Source: an uncultured Alphaproteobacteria bacterium (GTDB lineage Bacteria > Pseudomonadota > Alphaproteobacteria > RF32 > CAG-239). Taken from it: DNA of 64,000 bases. The DNA is taken from NCBI GenBank assembly GCA_944391345.1, contig CALXTE010000005.1, positions 1 to 64,000 on the forward strand. The letters run 5' to 3'. Below, in pieces: positions 8,765-17,634 of this stretch; the first letter of the stretch is position 1; the number at the start of each line of letters is the position of its first letter. The position numbers and the translations under genes were made by a program. Under the pieces are notes generated by a model. It searched no databases, was not told the origin of the DNA, and saw only the letters and a program-made list of their open reading frames with translations.

Positions 8765-9486
8765 TCGCACACGCGAGCGGCCGTAAGTAGGTCTATCGAA
8801 GACGGATGCGCTTTTTTGAGGGCTTTGGCACATTCTTTGAGCGTTGAACCGGTTGTCAACACATCATCAATCAAAAGAACATGCTTTCCCTTAAAATCAT
8901 CAGGATGTTTAACGGAAAAAGCGTTTCTGACATTAAGCTGCCGAACTTTCCCCGAAAATTCGACTTGCGGCCGTGTTTTCTTATGCCGCACAAGCCCGTC
9001 AAATTCAACCGGAACGCCGGTCAGCTTAGAGAGCTCAACCGCCAGCAAGGCTGATTGATTATATTTTCGCCGAAAAAGTCGTGTATAATGCAGCGGAACG
9101 GGTACGATTAAATCAATACCTTTATCAAAAATATCTTGCGCGGCGTTTTTCATAAACTTTGCAAGGATTTTGGCATTATCCGTGCGGTCATAAAATTTAA
9201 ACGAGAGGATAAGATTTTTTGAATCTTCCTCATAGCGAAAGGCCGAACGTGCCAACCGAAACCACGGCAGTTTGTTCTGCGCGCAGTTTGGGCAAAGAAA
9301 ATGTTTGGAAGCCTTGTCCACACTTTCCAGCGGCTGCCCGCAATGAGCACAATAAGGCCGCGTAACAAAATTAACTTTATTAAAACATTCGGGACACAAG
9401 CTGTCATCATCAGAAACAATTTTCCCGCATAATTTGCACCGTGGCGGCAAGAGTGTATCAAGCAGAGATTTGAACAACATAAACAT
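8761..9486 (-). CDS. ComF family protein (zinc-finger/phosphoribosyltransferase-like)
   Basis: About 241 residues. The N-terminus has the four-Cys zinc-ribbon pattern of ComF (PPRCKLCGK, CPECF, CAHCGQPL, CPNCAQ). The C-terminus is a type I phosphoribosyltransferase fold with the PRPP loop LLIDDVLTTGSTLKEC. ComF proteins act in DNA uptake (competence) in some bacteria, and are widespread with unclear roles in others. Start placed at 9486 (MFMLFKSLLDTLLPP), 5 nt after the upstream sucD-like stop; 9480 is also possible. Last gene of the minus-strand operon starting near murA. Confidence 0.88.
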   Translation of the reverse strand: MFMLFKSLLDTLLPPRCKLCGKIVSDDDSLCPECFNKVNFVTRPYCAHCGQPLESVDKASKHFLCPNCAQNKLPWFRLARSAFRYEEDSKNLILSFKFYDRTDNAKILAKFMKNAAQDIFDKGIDLIVPVPLHYTRLFRRKYNQSALLAVELSKLTGVPVEFDGLVRHKKTRPQVEFSGKVRQLNVRNAFSVKHPDDFKGKHVLLIDDVLTTGSTLKECAKALKKAHPSSIDLLTAARVCD

Positions 9487-9490
9487 GACA

Positions 9491-10363
9491 CTACGACAAA
9501 ATATCAAGCAACACCTGATGAATCTGGTTAATTTCATCAACCACAATCATACCGGCATCAAGCATGGCGTTGCGTTTATCAATAACCGATGTCTTTCCGT
9601 CGGCAATCACTTCACCGGCATAGCCCATTTTATGTGCAAAAGGAATGGAGTTTCCGGCCACAAAAGCAATCACCGGTTTTTTTATCTCCATGTTTTTATA
9701 ATGCTGAGCCGCCGCCTCTTCAAAACCGCCGCCTTGCTGCCCGATAAGCAAAATTGCGTCGGTCTCATCATCTTGCGCAAAGGCATCTAATGACGGAATA
9801 TAATCCGAGCCGATAACCATATCATCACCCAAACCGATAACCGTACTTTGCCCCATATTGGCGCGGTTTGTTTCAAGAACGGCCTCATAAGTCAGGGTCG
9901 ATGAGCGAGAAACTATCCCGATACGCCCTTTTTGATGAATATTTTCCGGAAAAATTCCAAGCCGTGCCTCTTCGGGCGTAATCAGCCCAGGAGTATTCGG
10001 TCCGATAAGCAAAGTTTTGTGAGATTTTAGCATTTCCTTAATTTGGAGCATATCCAACACCGGCACACCGTCGGTAATACAAACGGCCAAATCAAGACCG
10101 GCTTCCGCCGCCTCGGTTACGGCACCTTTAACCGCCTTTGCCGGAACAAACAGAACCGAGGCATTAGCACCGGTTTGTTCCACGGCTTCTTTTACGGTGT
10201 TAAACACCGGCAAACCCAAATGCTCGGTTCCGCCTTTGCCTGGGGTAACACCGGCAACAATATTTGTGCCATATTCCAAAGAACGACGCACATGAAAAGA
10301 CGCCTGCGTACCGGTAATACCTTGAACAAGAACTTTTGTATTTTTATGAGCAAAAACAGACAT
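9491..10363 (-). CDS. Divergent succinyl-CoA/malyl-CoA synthetase alpha-subunit-like protein lacking the catalytic histidine
   Basis: 290 residues, collinear with SucD, including VQGITGTQ, GVTPGKGGTEHLGLPVFN and GIVSRSSTLTYEA. Compared from memory with E. coli SucD, key residues are changed. The phospho-histidine His246 (MGHAGAI) is Tyr248 here (KMGYAGEV, codon TAT at 9620-9622). The partner Glu208 (IGEIGG) is Gln209 (IGQQGG), and GPNCPG is GPNTPG. Normal phosphoryl-transfer chemistry should therefore be lost, so a CoA-binding or regulatory role, or a different reaction, must be considered (inference). Its ATG overlaps the TGA of the beta-like gene, so the two are co-translated. A true sucCD may exist elsewhere. 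Confidence 0.8.
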   Translation of the reverse strand: MSVFAHKNTKVLVQGITGTQASFHVRRSLEYGTNIVAGVTPGKGGTEHLGLPVFNTVKEAVEQTGANASVLFVPAKAVKGAVTEAAEAGLDLAVCITDGVPVLDMLQIKEMLKSHKTLLIGPNTPGLITPEEARLGIFPENIHQKGRIGIVSRSSTLTYEAVLETNRANMGQSTVIGLGDDMVIGSDYIPSLDAFAQDDETDAILLIGQQGGGFEEAAAQHYKNMEIKKPVIAFVAGNSIPFAHKMGYAGEVIADGKTSVIDKRNAMLDAGMIVVDEINQIHQVLLDILS

Positions 10364-11571
10364 CAGTAAGCAGCCTCCACGGCAGAAACAAGCTTGTCGA
10401 CAGAATCTTCCATATCATCGGCAATAATCAGCGGCAGTTTAGAGTTAAGCAAAATATCTTTGGCTTCGTCTTTGTTTGTTCCTTCAAATCGCACCACAAG
10501 CGGCACGTTCAGGCCAACTTCAGAGGCCGCTTCAACAATTCCGTCGGCAATTAAGTTACAACGCAAAAAACCACCAAGAATATTAATCAAAATTCCTTCA
10601 ACTTTGGGGTTTGTCATAATGATTTTAATACCGGCGGCAATCTTGTCTTTGTCCACACCACCTTTAACATTAAGGGAACAGGCCATGCCCATTTTAGCCT
10701 CATGAATCAAGTCCATGGCGGCCAGCGTAATACCGTCGCCATTAACAATACAACCGATTCCGCCATCATCAAAATCATTATACTTAAAGCCATATTTACG
10801 AGCTTTAAGGGCGCGGTCTTCTTCTTCATATTCATCTTGGAGCCGTACAATGTCGGGGTGGCGATAAGCGGCATTATCATCAAAAGACATTTTTGCATCA
10901 AGGGCAAAAATCCGCCCACGATAATCCACGCCGGCAGGATTAATCTCAATCATCGAGGCATCATGCTCAATAAAGGCCTTGTGCAAACCATTCACAAAAG
11001 ATTTCAGCTGTTTATCACTTTTTTCCGAAAGCCCGAGAAACTCACGAACCTCTCTCATCTGAGCAATAGAAGCCCCTTTTTGCAAGTTCAAAGGGAGTTT
11101 TAAGATTTGTTCAGGGGTTTTAGCCGCAATTTGTGTAATCGTTCGACCATCTTCAAGCTTTGCGACCAGTAGAGTCAATACCGCCTGAACGCGGTTAATA
11201 ACCAGAGCCGCATAAAATTTTTGATTAACTTTTTGAAAAGCCTCAACATAAATCCGGCTGACAGACTTTCCGAGCGGACCGGTTTGCGGCGTGACCAAAG
11301 TTGCCCCGAGCATTTGCTCGGCCTCGGGAATAAGGGCGCGTCGGTGTGTCACCAAACGGATACCACCTTTTTTACCGGCAGATTTTTCAATAAAATGACC
11401 TTTTTCGCGCGCACCGGACTGAATTTGCGCCTTTAACATCCAAGGCCCGCGAGCCGAAACCTCATTGGCGGCGCGTTTGGCTTCATGAGGCGTGTAGGCG
11501 ATTCTCCCGTTCGGAATTAAAATGCCGAATTTAGAAAGAAGTTTTTTTGCCTGATACTCATGAATATTCAT
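10363..11571 (-). CDS. Divergent succinyl-CoA/malyl-CoA synthetase beta-subunit-like protein
   Basis: 402 residues with the ATP-grasp layout of SucC: MNIHEYQAKKLL at the start, MIEINPAGV and FALDAKMSFDDNAAYRHP (Mg2+ ligands kept), and a C-terminal VRFEGTNKDEAKDIL. The nucleotide loop normally reading AGGRGKAGG is SGAREKGHF, and NFLDVGGG is SLNVKGGV, so the protein is as divergent as its alpha-like partner. The stop TGA (10363-10365) overlaps the next ATG. Which acyl-CoA, if any, it handles cannot be told; malate-CoA ligase (MtkA) is an alternative family name. Confidence 0.8.
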   Translation of the reverse strand: MNIHEYQAKKLLSKFGILIPNGRIAYTPHEAKRAANEVSARGPWMLKAQIQSGAREKGHFIEKSAGKKGGIRLVTHRRALIPEAEQMLGATLVTPQTGPLGKSVSRIYVEAFQKVNQKFYAALVINRVQAVLTLLVAKLEDGRTITQIAAKTPEQILKLPLNLQKGASIAQMREVREFLGLSEKSDKQLKSFVNGLHKAFIEHDASMIEINPAGVDYRGRIFALDAKMSFDDNAAYRHPDIVRLQDEYEEEDRALKARKYGFKYNDFDDGGIGCIVNGDGITLAAMDLIHEAKMGMACSLNVKGGVDKDKIAAGIKIIMTNPKVEGILINILGGFLRCNLIADGIVEAASEVGLNVPLVVRFEGTNKDEAKDILLNSKLPLIIADDMEDSVDKLVSAVEAAY

Positions 11572-11577
11572 AATACA

Positions 11578-11991
11578 TTAGCCCAAAGATTGCGCATAAA
11601 ACTTGATTTTTTCGAGCATGGCTTCCAAGCCGTTGCGGCGGCTGGGGCTCAAATGCTCCTGTAACCCGATTTTAGCAAAGGAATTATCAATGTCAAGGTT
11701 GAGGATTTCCTCCTTGGATTTACCGGAAAAAAGCGTTACCACAATCGCAATCAGCCCTTTAACAATAGCGGCATCACTATCACCTTGAAAATACAAAAGC
11801 TTTTTGCCATCAATAGTTTTAACTTCCGGCACCAGCCAAACTTGAGACTGACAGCCGATAACCTTCCATTCGGGCTGATGAAGCTCGGCAGGAAGAGTTG
11901 TATATTTTTCGCCAAGGTCAATCAGATAACGATATTTATCTTCCCAGTCATCAAGCAATTCAAAATTTTCAATTAAGTCATCAATCGTCAT
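11578..11991 (-). CDS. sufE: SufE-type sulfur acceptor
   Basis: 137 residues. SufE accepts the persulfide sulfur from SufS on a conserved Cys and delivers it to SufB. The acceptor Cys is visible in VIGCQSQVWL, with the flanking N-terminal motif DDWEDKYRYLIDLGE and the C-terminal HLSPSRRNGLEAM, all typical. It lies 3 nt downstream of the amidotransferase gene and upstream of the sucC-like gene, in an operon that also holds sufT, separate from sufBCDS on the opposite strand. Confidence 0.93.
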   Translation of the reverse strand: MTIDDLIENFELLDDWEDKYRYLIDLGEKYTTLPAELHQPEWKVIGCQSQVWLVPEVKTIDGKKLLYFQGDSDAAIVKGLIAIVVTLFSGKSKEEILNLDIDNSFAKIGLQEHLSPSRRNGLEAMLEKIKFYAQSLG

Positions 11992-11993
11992 AA

Positions 11994-12854
11994 TTATTTC
12001 TTCTTTTTAAAAGATTTAGCTTCATCACACAGGCGTTGAAAAATTGCCGAAGCAAATTTTTCGTTTTGCAAGACCATGCGTTCGGGATGCCACTGCACAC
12101 CAAGCGCAAAGCCGGAATAATTTTTAAGCTCAATCGCCTCAATAACGCCGTCGGAGGCCTTGGCCGAGATACGAAGCTTGTCATCGGGAACTTCAGCCAC
12201 GGCCTCTGAGTGACGCGAATTAACTTTAGCATTCAGACTGCCGCCGTTTAAGACTGATAACAAAGAGTTTGACGCAAGGCGGATGTCATGAGCATAAGAA
12301 TTTGCCGGAATAGAGCGGTGTTCAACCTCAGAAGGTGCAACTTTTCGCAAAAGCTTGGCGCCGCATTTTCCGGCCAACATCTGCATTCCGCCACAAATCC
12401 CGAGAAGAGGCAATTTCTTGGCAAAAGCCGCGTCGATGAGCTCTAAATAAGCCGTTGTCCGTGCATTCGGGGCAGGTGCATCAGCCGCAGGTGTTGTATA
12501 CCATTCTTTCGGGGTTGGAAAAAAGCCTCCGGGAAGCAACAAACCGTCAACCTCTTTGAGTTGCTCTGCCGGATGAAAATAGTGAATCAGTTTAACTTTC
12601 GCCCCACAAGAAAACACTGCCTTAAGATAAGGTTCATCAATCGAATAAGCCTCACCGTCACGTCCGAGCAATATAGCAATTGTCGGCGCATCAGCGGTTG
12701 AAGACACCCCACCGCGCAGCTCTTTTTCATCTTGACCGGAAAGCTTAATCTCAATCTCGGAAAGATTCTGCGGCAAATCAGCATCAGAAATCACATAGCT
12801 GGCGCAACGGACATCAGGTAACTGAACTTTTTTCAGCAAAAAGACTTGGGACAT
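11994..12854 (-). CDS. Class I glutamine amidotransferase-like / gamma-glutamyl-GABA hydrolase family (C26)
   Basis: 286 residues. Nucleophile elbow LLGICGGMQML (catalytic Cys) and the His of GVQWHPE are present, with LLLPGGFFPTP as the N-terminal oxyanion-side motif. This pattern fits the peptidase C26 branch (PuuD-like gamma-glutamyl-gamma-aminobutyrate hydrolases) rather than a subunit of a biosynthetic enzyme. The substrate is not determined. It is embedded between sufT and sufE, and no putrescine-catabolism genes are nearby, so the PuuD role is uncertain. Confidence 0.8.
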   Translation of the reverse strand: MSQVFLLKKVQLPDVRCASYVISDADLPQNLSEIEIKLSGQDEKELRGGVSSTADAPTIAILLGRDGEAYSIDEPYLKAVFSCGAKVKLIHYFHPAEQLKEVDGLLLPGGFFPTPKEWYTTPAADAPAPNARTTAYLELIDAAFAKKLPLLGICGGMQMLAGKCGAKLLRKVAPSEVEHRSIPANSYAHDIRLASNSLLSVLNGGSLNAKVNSRHSEAVAEVPDDKLRISAKASDGVIEAIELKNYSGFALGVQWHPERMVLQNEKFASAIFQRLCDEAKSFKKKK

Positions 12855-12866
12855 AACCGCTCTCCT

Positions 12867-13349
12867 CTAAAACAAGTCAAACATCGCACGTGCTTCGTCC
12901 GACATGCGTTCCATGGTCCAAGCCGGCTCCCACACAATTTTGACCTCGACATTGCCGACACCTTTGAGCTGCGCTACGGCATCAGCCGCTTGCTGGGGCA
13001 AAATACCGGCCGCCGGACACCCCGGAGCCGTCAGAGTCATGTCAATAAACACATCACCGTTTGGCTGAATATTTATGGCATAAATCAACCCCATATCATA
13101 AACATTAACCATAATCTCGGGGTCGCACACGGTTTTAAGCGCGGCAATCACATCATCTTGGACGGCACAAGCCTCATCTTGCGGTTTGGGCTTTCCGGCA
13201 TAAGCAATATAATCCTCGGGCGGGGTTGTATCTTGCATCGAAAAAGCCTGCAAAAGCTGTTGCTCGGTGGCATCAATATCCGCCAATTTCTCTTCTAATG
13301 TTACGGGTTTAACCTCTGTTTCTTCTTTTTCTTCCAGAACCTCAGACAT
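12867..13349 (-). CDS. sufT: SufT-type MIP18/DUF59 Fe-S maturation protein
   Basis: 160 residues: an acidic N-terminal extension of about 60 residues followed by the DUF59 (MIP18) domain with DPEIMVNVYDMGLIY and the conserved Cys in TLTAPGCPAAG. SufT proteins help transfer Fe-S clusters to target proteins. An AAGGAGTG ribosome site precedes ATG 13349. Located between murA and the amidotransferase, in the same strand group as sufE. Confidence 0.9.
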   Translation of the reverse strand: MSEVLEEKEETEVKPVTLEEKLADIDATEQQLLQAFSMQDTTPPEDYIAYAGKPKPQDEACAVQDDVIAALKTVCDPEIMVNVYDMGLIYAINIQPNGDVFIDMTLTAPGCPAAGILPQQAADAVAQLKGVGNVEVKIVWEPAWTMERMSDEARAMFDLF

Positions 13350-13375
13350 AAAAAATCACTCCTTTTACTTAATAT

Positions 13376-14668
13376 TTAGTCCGGTTCTTTGATTCGTTCA
13401 ATATCCGCACCCACACCTTTAAGCTTTTGCTCCAAATGTTCATAACCGCGGTCAAGGTGATAAACACGGTTAACGATGGTTTCGCCTTCAGCAATCAGGC
13501 CGGCCAAGATTAAAGCAAAAGAGGCGCGCAAATCCGTTGCCATAACCGGTGCACCATAAAGCTTGTCCACGCCGCGGACAATGGCGGAGGCATGACCATG
13601 AACATTAATATTTGCACCCATACGTAGCAATTCTGGAATATGCATAAAGCGGTTTTCAAAAATGGTCTCAGTCACCATAGAAGCACCTTTGGCGGTCAAC
13701 ATAAGTGCCAAGAACTGAGCCTGCAAATCTGTCGGAAAGCCTGGGTAAAAATCGGTCATAATATCTTTGCCCTCAAGCTCACGGTCTTGGGCATCAATAA
13801 TCAGCGAGTTTTCTTTTTCTTCAACCGTAACGCCCATGCTACGCAGAATATTAAGCGGTGTCTGCAAGGTTGCAGCTTGCGCGTTAATCAGTTCGATTTT
13901 TCCACGAGTAATGGCCGCCGCCACGGCATAAGAGCCAGCCTCAATACGATCTGCAATTACTTTGTGGCGAGCCCCATGAAGCTTGTCAACGCCCTCAATT
14001 GTCAAAATTGAGGTGTCTTTTCCCGAGATTTTTGCCCCCATGGCGTTTAACAGGTCAATAAGGTCGCCGATTTCTGGTTCTTTGGCAGCGTTTTCAATTG
14101 TGGTTGTTCCTTCGGCAAGGGTCGCGGCCATTAGGATATTGCAGGTTGCTCCGACCGACGCGATTCTAAAGATGATATGAGCTCCTTTAAGACGTCCGTC
14201 AACATCGGCGTGAACATAACCGTTTTTAATCTCAATTTTCGCGCCCATTTGCTCCAAGGCCGAAAGGTGAATATCCATCGGACGCGCCCCGATGGCACAA
14301 CCGCCTGGGAGCGAAAGTTCGATATGTCCCTCGCGCGCCAAAAGCGGACCGAGAACATAATAAGACGCGCGCATTTTCCGCACAAAATCATAAGGCGCGA
14401 CAAGGCTTTTGAATTTCGGCGTGCGATAAGAATAAGTCTTGGTCGGATGCCCGTCCACAAAATCATCAAAGGCGTCAATCTGGGTGCCGAGCTCGGCAAG
14501 TAAAGCATTCATCGCCGTAATATCAGACAACATCGGCATATTGGTCAGAGTAACCGTTTCATCGGTTAGAAGAGACGCACAAATCAGAGGCAGAGCAGCG
14601 TTTTTGGCTCCGCTGATATAAATTTTTCCGTTAAGTTTTTTTCCGCCGATAATTTTGATTTTATCCAT
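13376..14668 (-). CDS. murA: UDP-N-acetylglucosamine 1-carboxyvinyltransferase
   Basis: 430 residues. MurA adds enolpyruvate from PEP to UDP-GlcNAc, the first committed step of peptidoglycan synthesis. Motifs: ISGAKNAALPLI at the N-terminus, the active-site loop LPGGCAIGARPMD with the fosfomycin-sensitive Cys, FYPGFPTDLQAQ, and DLRASFALILAGL with HLDRGYEHLEQKL at the C-terminus. The presence of Cys in the loop predicts fosfomycin sensitivity at the target level. AGGAAAC precedes ATG 14668. Confidence 0.97.
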   Translation of the reverse strand: MDKIKIIGGKKLNGKIYISGAKNAALPLICASLLTDETVTLTNMPMLSDITAMNALLAELGTQIDAFDDFVDGHPTKTYSYRTPKFKSLVAPYDFVRKMRASYYVLGPLLAREGHIELSLPGGCAIGARPMDIHLSALEQMGAKIEIKNGYVHADVDGRLKGAHIIFRIASVGATCNILMAATLAEGTTTIENAAKEPEIGDLIDLLNAMGAKISGKDTSILTIEGVDKLHGARHKVIADRIEAGSYAVAAAITRGKIELINAQAATLQTPLNILRSMGVTVEEKENSLIIDAQDRELEGKDIMTDFYPGFPTDLQAQFLALMLTAKGASMVTETIFENRFMHIPELLRMGANINVHGHASAIVRGVDKLYGAPVMATDLRASFALILAGLIAEGETIVNRVYHLDRGYEHLEQKLKGVGADIERIKEPD

Positions 14669-14693
14669 AAGTCTGTTTCCTGTTGCTAGAAAT

Positions 14694-14852
14694 TTATTGT
14701 TCGTTTTGTTTCAAGGCTTGCTTTTGAGCCTTAAGCTTTTCGCGCTCGGCCTGTTGTTTTTTGCGTTTGGCAAGATTCCGCTGGAGCGCGGCGGCTTCTT
14801 TTTCGATTCGGATTTGACTGCGCTTTTTTGCGCCGGTATTAGAACTGGACAT
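14694..14852 (-). CDS. Small highly charged protein of unknown function
   Basis: 52 residues starting MSSSNTGAKKRSQIRIEKE, almost entirely Lys/Arg/Glu/Gln/Ala and predicted helical. The start at 14852 has an AAAGG site just upstream; a longer frame to 14897 is less likely. It sits 25 nt upstream of murA on the same strand, so it is probably co-transcribed. Not recognised; a nucleic-acid-binding role is only a guess from its charge. Confidence 0.6.
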   Translation of the reverse strand: MSSSNTGAKKRSQIRIEKEAAALQRNLAKRKKQQAEREKLKAQKQALKQNEQ

Positions 14853-15001
14853 GAACGACCTTTCGCAAATAAAAATTAATAAGCAAGTATAACCCATATA
14901 AAATAAAAAGAAACATAAAAAAACTCAAAAAAACAGTTTAAATTGCAAAAAATTGTATTACAGTCGGCTAAAGGGAGAACATAAAAAAACAGAGGAACAA
15001 C

Positions 15002-15343
15002 ATGCGCGCCTATTATCCGATAATTTTGCTGACCATTTCAAATATATTCATGACTTTTGCATGGTATGGGCATTTGAAGTTTAAGTCCACGGCACTGTGG
15101 ATTGTGATTTTGGCAAGCTGGGGTATCGCTTTTTTTGAATATATTTTTCAGGTTCCGGCCAACCGTATCGGGCATGAATTTTATAGCGCCGCGGAATTAA
15201 AAACCATGCAAGAAGCCATAACAATTACGGTTTTTTGTATATTTTCTGTCTTGTATTTAAAGGAAGATTTAAAGTGGAATTACGTCGTCGGCTTTATTTT
15301 GATTATCCTTGCTGCCTTTTTTGTGTTTAAAAAATGGGATTAA
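15002..15343 (+). CDS. DUF486 family membrane protein
   Basis: 113 residues with four predicted membrane segments (starting YYPIILLTISNIFMTFAWYG and ending FILIILAAFFVFKKW), and the family-typical YGHLKF and FEYIFQVPANRIGH blocks. DUF486 proteins are small relatives of the drug/metabolite transporter fold; substrate unknown. Transcribed divergently from the small charged gene and murA, and followed by a hairpin terminator. Confidence 0.85.
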   Translation: MRAYYPIILLTISNIFMTFAWYGHLKFKSTALWIVILASWGIAFFEYIFQVPANRIGHEFYSAAELKTMQEAITITVFCIFSVLYLKEDLKWNYVVGFILIILAAFFVFKKWD

Positions 15344-15349
15344 AAAAAA

Positions 15350-15388
15350 CAGCCCCTTTGCCGTAAAAAAGCAATGGGGCTGAAATTT
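15350..15388. terminator. Bidirectional intrinsic terminator
   Basis: Stem CAGCCCC (15350-15356) pairs with GGGGCTG (15376-15382), extended by TTGC/GCAA inside, with a T-rich stretch after it and A-run before it. It lies between two convergent genes and can serve both. Confidence 0.8.
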
Positions 15389-16282
15389 TTATTTGTCTTC
15401 TCGTTTCACAAGCTGATAATCACCATCCACCAAACGATAAGTATCTTCACTTGAGATATCAGGCGCATCAGATTGTTCAATCGTGTAAGTGTGAACAACT
15501 GTTCCGTCACCATGTATGAAAAATGAGTTATCAGAATAACAAGCATTTGTCACACAGCAAAGCTCATCTTTCTTCAAATGATAAACTCCTTCGGAAGACT
15601 TGAGGAGGATAGCATTCTGTGTCTTTACAATTTCAGGTTCTTCACCCAACAGCGCAACCTTTCCATCCTTGCCAATAGCAATAGCCAACGAATGGCTATT
15701 ATCATCCTCGTCATCATCATTGCTAAAAACAAGGTAACTATCCCCTTCAAACAGCAGATGCAACGAAGTTAAATAAAAGTCTACGCTATCAAACGAGAAA
15801 TTATAAATTCGATAATTCCAGCAAAAGAAATTACTATCTTTATCAATAAAAACAGCTTTTTTCTCTGACAGACGAATATTACCGTTTTCATCTTCTATCA
15901 CGGCAAAAACCTTATCATCCTTTTCTTTTTCTATGAAGAAAATAGGCTTTTCTTTCCATGATAGTTTCGCATCCAAATAGGGCGCATAGGCTTTAGCCAA
16001 TTTTCTGATACCGGCAACACCTTTTTCGACCATGACAAGAATACCGTGCACCAGCTCAAACTGCTTTTTTGCAGGCTCACCTATTTCGGCCTTATAGATG
16101 GAATCAAAATTTTCCACCAAAAGAGAAAGTTCATCCCCTTTTTTAACATAAAGATTTTTTTCAACGGCAAAAATTTTTCCCTGCCAAATATTTTCCATTA
16201 CATAGGCCTTACCGAGAGGCTTTAACTTTTTCCCGTCAAAGGAAAAAGCATTTTGCTCATCAATAATAATTTTCTTTTCCAT
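15389..16282 (-). CDS. Hypothetical beta-rich protein
   Basis: 297 residues, no signal peptide or membrane segment. The sequence alternates short beta-strand-like stretches (KIFAVEKNLYVKKGDELSLL, AIAIGKDGKVALLG) reminiscent of WG-repeat/propeller proteins, but no clear repeat unit can be aligned. An acidic run (DDDEDDN) lies near residue 190. Not recognised. The ATG at 16282 lacks a strong ribosome site. It stands alone between a terminator and the promoter of the divergent metallopeptidase gene. Confidence 0.7.
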   Translation of the reverse strand: MEKKIIIDEQNAFSFDGKKLKPLGKAYVMENIWQGKIFAVEKNLYVKKGDELSLLVENFDSIYKAEIGEPAKKQFELVHGILVMVEKGVAGIRKLAKAYAPYLDAKLSWKEKPIFFIEKEKDDKVFAVIEDENGNIRLSEKKAVFIDKDSNFFCWNYRIYNFSFDSVDFYLTSLHLLFEGDSYLVFSNDDDEDDNSHSLAIAIGKDGKVALLGEEPEIVKTQNAILLKSSEGVYHLKKDELCCVTNACYSDNSFFIHGDGTVVHTYTIEQSDAPDISSEDTYRLVDGDYQLVKREDK

Positions 16283-16373
16283 AATTTTTATATTTTAGTT
16301 ATACAATAATACAAATATCACCAGCACAATATCACATTTTAGACAAAAGTCAAGTTTTTTAGAAAATTAATTA

Positions 16374-16402
16374 TTGGCAAAAGCTTTTGATTGCGCTACA
16401 AT
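16374..16402 (+). promoter_or_regulatory. Predicted vegetative promoter
   Basis: TTGGCA (16374-16379), 17-nt spacer, TACAAT (16397-16402). Transcription would begin near 16409, which excludes the longer upstream reading frame and supports the ATG at 16422. Confidence 0.6.
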
Positions 16403-16421
16403 AAAGACAAAAGGGAGAACA

Positions 16422-17603
16422 ATGAACAAAACTTGGCTCAAAAAATCAGGATTATATGCCAGCGCGCTGCTAATGGGCGTTTCGTCTTATGCCTTATTGC
16501 GCCATGTTGCCAAAAAAAACGCTCCCGAGTTCACCCAAACGCAGGTTGTTGTCGGCACGGATACAATTTCGATACAACAATTTTATGAAAACTTAAGCCG
16601 CACAGCGCAAGGCTGGGTTTATCACGCTCCGGACGGGAGCAAGCATAGCGTCGATAGCCTCTGCGATTATCGCCATAAAGAAGCCCAAATATCCCAAGCC
16701 TTAACAAGCATAAAACTCAAAAATAAGATTGATACGGTTTTTGCTTCCTATGGTGACGAAGCTTTTGAACAAAAGCACGGCAAAAAGATTATGTATAAAT
16801 ACGGCAATTTGGACAGTCTGCCCAACATGCCTTCCATGGGCCGTTATGATTATGACCATATTACCATCCGCGAGTTTTGGGCCGATAACACCGAGTTACA
16901 ACAAAAAATGGATAAATATAATGATACGCAAAATTGTACTTATCGCCACGAATTTCAACATTTTCTGAATGCTCAAAACGGCTTGCGAAATTGGAATGAT
17001 TATTCACTTAAATTTGTAGAAGTTTGCGCTGATGAAATATCCGGCAATATTGCCCAATGCAAGGCTCAAAGAACCAATTACATCAACAGCGGCAAAGATA
17101 TAAACGCGATAACCGACCGCTTTAAGGGCTATAAATCCGCCATTGAAAACGGCGAGATTACACCGCAACCGATTGTCTTGTCAGAAAAAGAACAAGAAAT
17201 CATAGCAAACACGGTCTTTGATGATTGGATGAAGAATAAATATGAAGACTATGCCCAAGCAATATTTTCCCGCACGCGTTATTACTTAAAAGACGCACCT
17301 TATCAGGCCACATCGCCGGATATGGCTAAGCATAAAGAAGTCATGAAAAAAATGTTTACCATTGACGGCTATGATTTTTGGAAATATATCGCCAAGCGCG
17401 AGACCGAAATTTTTGCCCGCATCACACCGGATATGGAAAAAGAATGGACCACGCTGAAAAACATTAAGAAAAACCAAATGACTCACTTTGATAAACTTGA
17501 GCAGCAAAAACAAACATCTGGAGAAAAGTCTTATAACAAAACACTCCGCACAAACCACCTTAAATCCAAAATCATTGAACTGTTTTCAAACTTTCAAAGG
17601 TAA
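16422..17603 (+). CDS. Membrane-anchored putative zinc metallopeptidase (HEXXH)
   Basis: 393 residues. Start at 16422 fits the GGGAGA ribosome site and the promoter just upstream. One N-terminal membrane segment (YASALLMGVSSYALL) would leave the rest outside the cytoplasm. A classic HEXXH is present at residues 176-180 (YRHEFQHFLNAQNG), with acidic residues 20-25 positions later (FVEVCADEISGN) that could give the third zinc ligand, as in gluzincins. The C-terminal half is Lys/Gln-rich and helical. No known family recognised, so substrate is unknown. Alone in its transcription unit. Confidence 0.7.
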   Translation: MNKTWLKKSGLYASALLMGVSSYALLRHVAKKNAPEFTQTQVVVGTDTISIQQFYENLSRTAQGWVYHAPDGSKHSVDSLCDYRHKEAQISQALTSIKLKNKIDTVFASYGDEAFEQKHGKKIMYKYGNLDSLPNMPSMGRYDYDHITIREFWADNTELQQKMDKYNDTQNCTYRHEFQHFLNAQNGLRNWNDYSLKFVEVCADEISGNIAQCKAQRTNYINSGKDINAITDRFKGYKSAIENGEITPQPIVLSEKEQEIIANTVFDDWMKNKYEDYAQAIFSRTRYYLKDAPYQATSPDMAKHKEVMKKMFTIDGYDFWKYIAKRETEIFARITPDMEKEWTTLKNIKKNQMTHFDKLEQQKQTSGEKSYNKTLRTNHLKSKIIELFSNFQR

Positions 17604-17634
17604 AAGCCGCAAGAGTTATGGACGGCTTTTTTTA
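17602..17634. terminator. Hairpin terminator between convergent genes
   Basis: AAGCCG and CGGCTT arms around a short loop followed by seven T residues, directly after the metallopeptidase stop and overlapping the 3' end of the convergent lipoprotein gene. Confidence 0.6.
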
